Shown piece by piece: positions 52,295 through 53,305 of a stretch of DNA of 53,305 nt. The stretch spans positions 1 through 53,305 of the forward strand of contig JAUWHZ010000012.1 of NCBI GenBank assembly GCA_030605615.1, given 5' to 3'. Position 1 is the first letter of the stretch. Each line of letters starts with the position of its first letter. The notes beneath the pieces are model-generated. The model saw only the letters and a list, made by a program, of their open reading frames with translations, searched no databases and was not told the origin of the DNA. Origin of the DNA: Atribacterota bacterium (GTDB lineage Bacteria > Atribacterota > Phoenicimicrobiia > Phoenicimicrobiales > Phoenicimicrobiaceae). The position numbers were made by a program, and so were the translations under genes.

Positions 52295-53305
52295 CTATTT
52301 AAAGAATACCTGCGCTAATTTCCACCATTTTTTATCTACAGTTTTAAGTTTACTTACTGCCTCTTTTAAAGGCACTCCTATTACTTCACTACCTTTAAGG
52401 GCGGCCATGTAGCCAAACTTTCCTTGGGAAATCAAATCCACGGCAGTTACTCCACACCTAAGACCTAAAATACGGTCGAAAAGTGTAGGAGAACCCCCTC
52501 TTTGAATATGACCTATAACTGTATGGCGGGTTTCAATGCCAGTATTCTTTTTAATTAAATCAGCTAGGATATTCCCCACTCCTCTATTGCGTAATATCAT
52601 ATGCCCAAACTGGTCTAAGCTTTCCTCCTTGACATCTATACCAGGAAGTGTTACTCCTTCTGATATTACCACAGAAGCATACTTATTTTTTTTATAAACA
52701 TCCTTTAAATGTTGACACATTTTTTTTATATCTGCTTTTTCTTCAGGAATAAGGGTCCAATCCGCACCAGAAGCCATACCGGTAAATAAAGCCACCCAAC
52801 CGGCATGTCTCCCCATTACTTCTAAAACCATTATTCTGCGATGAGAGCGTCCACTGTCTTGAAGGCTTCGTATCGCCTCAATTGCCCGGGTAACTGAACT
52901 ATCGAACCCAAAGGTATAGTCAGTCCCGCTAAGATCATTGTCCATAGTCTTAGGAGCACCAACTAACTTAACACTTTCCTCTTTAAATAATTTATTAGCT
53001 ACCCCCAAAGTATCTTCTCCGCCAATAGCTATTATCGCATCTAATTTAAACTTTTTTATCGAATTAAGAACCTGTCTGATGCCATTTTCTACTTTATAAG
53101 GATTTAATCTCGAAGTCCCTAAAATTGTTCCTCCTTGATCAACTATTTCTTTTACATCTCTCAAATTTAGAGGATTTATATCGCCTTTTACTAACCCTCT
53201 CCAACCTTCTTGAATTCCGTAAATCTCATAATTGTAATCTTGTGCCCGGTATACTACTCCCCTGATAGTCGGATTTAACCCGGAACAATCTCCTCCCCCG
53301 GTTAA
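52295..53305 (-). CDS. pfkA: phosphofructokinase, probably PPi-type; 5' end runs off the window
   Basis: Translation continues past the listed ORF start to the window edge: LTGGGDCSGLNPTIRGVVYRAQDYNYEIYGIQEGWRGLVKGDINPLNLRDVKEIVDQGG; IAIGGEDTLG, APKTMDNDLSGTDYTFGFDS. Confidence 0.93.
   Translation of the reverse strand, partial: LTGGGDCSGLNPTIRGVVYRAQDYNYEIYGIQEGWRGLVKGDINPLNLRDVKEIVDQGGTILGTSRLNPYKVENGIRQVLNSIKKFKLDAIIAIGGEDTLGVANKLFKEESVKLVGAPKTMDNDLSGTDYTFGFDSSVTRAIEAIRSLQDSGRSHRRIMVLEVMGRHAGWVALFTGMASGADWTLIPEEKADIKKMCQHLKDVYKKNKYASVVISEGVTLPGIDVKEESLDQFGHMILRNRGVGNILADLIKKNTGIETRHTVIGHIQRGGSPTLFDRILGLRCGVTAVDLISQGKFGYMAALKGSEVIGVPLKEAVSKLKTVDKKWWKLAQVFFK

Overview
AT-rich bacterial chromosomal window. 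It carries about 45 protein-coding genes, all on the minus strand, and one plus-strand tRNA-Leu(CAA). Content is almost entirely housekeeping: aspS-asnS-hisS-pilT, a MetH-type Hcy methyltransferase and metK, manC, ribU-like ECF gene, lytic transglycosylase, metG-rsmI-trmN6-ricT-holB-tmk, wecB-dCMP deaminase-upp-rpiB-LMW phosphatase-prmC-prfA-yqhQ-thyX-tdk-rpmE-rho-pyrG, uvrC/uvrA/uvrB, ade-coaE-polA and dnaE-pfkA. Gene order resembles the Firmicutes pattern, but the repeat load suggests a low-GC candidate lineage (inference only). Regulatory RNAs visible in sequence are a T-box upstream of pilT-hisS-asnS-aspS, with apparent GAC/Asp specifier, UGGC bulge and very short stem I, and an FMN riboswitch with terminator upstream of the ribU-like gene. 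The most unusual signal is non-coding. Degenerate 7-bp-periodic arrays occur at about 20 intergenic junctions, frequently abutting or supplying stop codons. They are combined with at least three families of structured palindromic elements: a 73-nt GTAGGGG...CCCCTAC double hairpin, a CATTGCGAG...CTCGCAATG element, and GACAGGCG-TCT-CGCCTGTC. Protein-level oddities are a decayed MetRS C-terminal domain, a compact UvrC, an apparently PPi-type phosphofructokinase, a PolI with degenerate proofreading motifs, and an orphan HARE-HTH-like modular protein. No CRISPR array, phage, transposase gene or recognisable defence operon was found.
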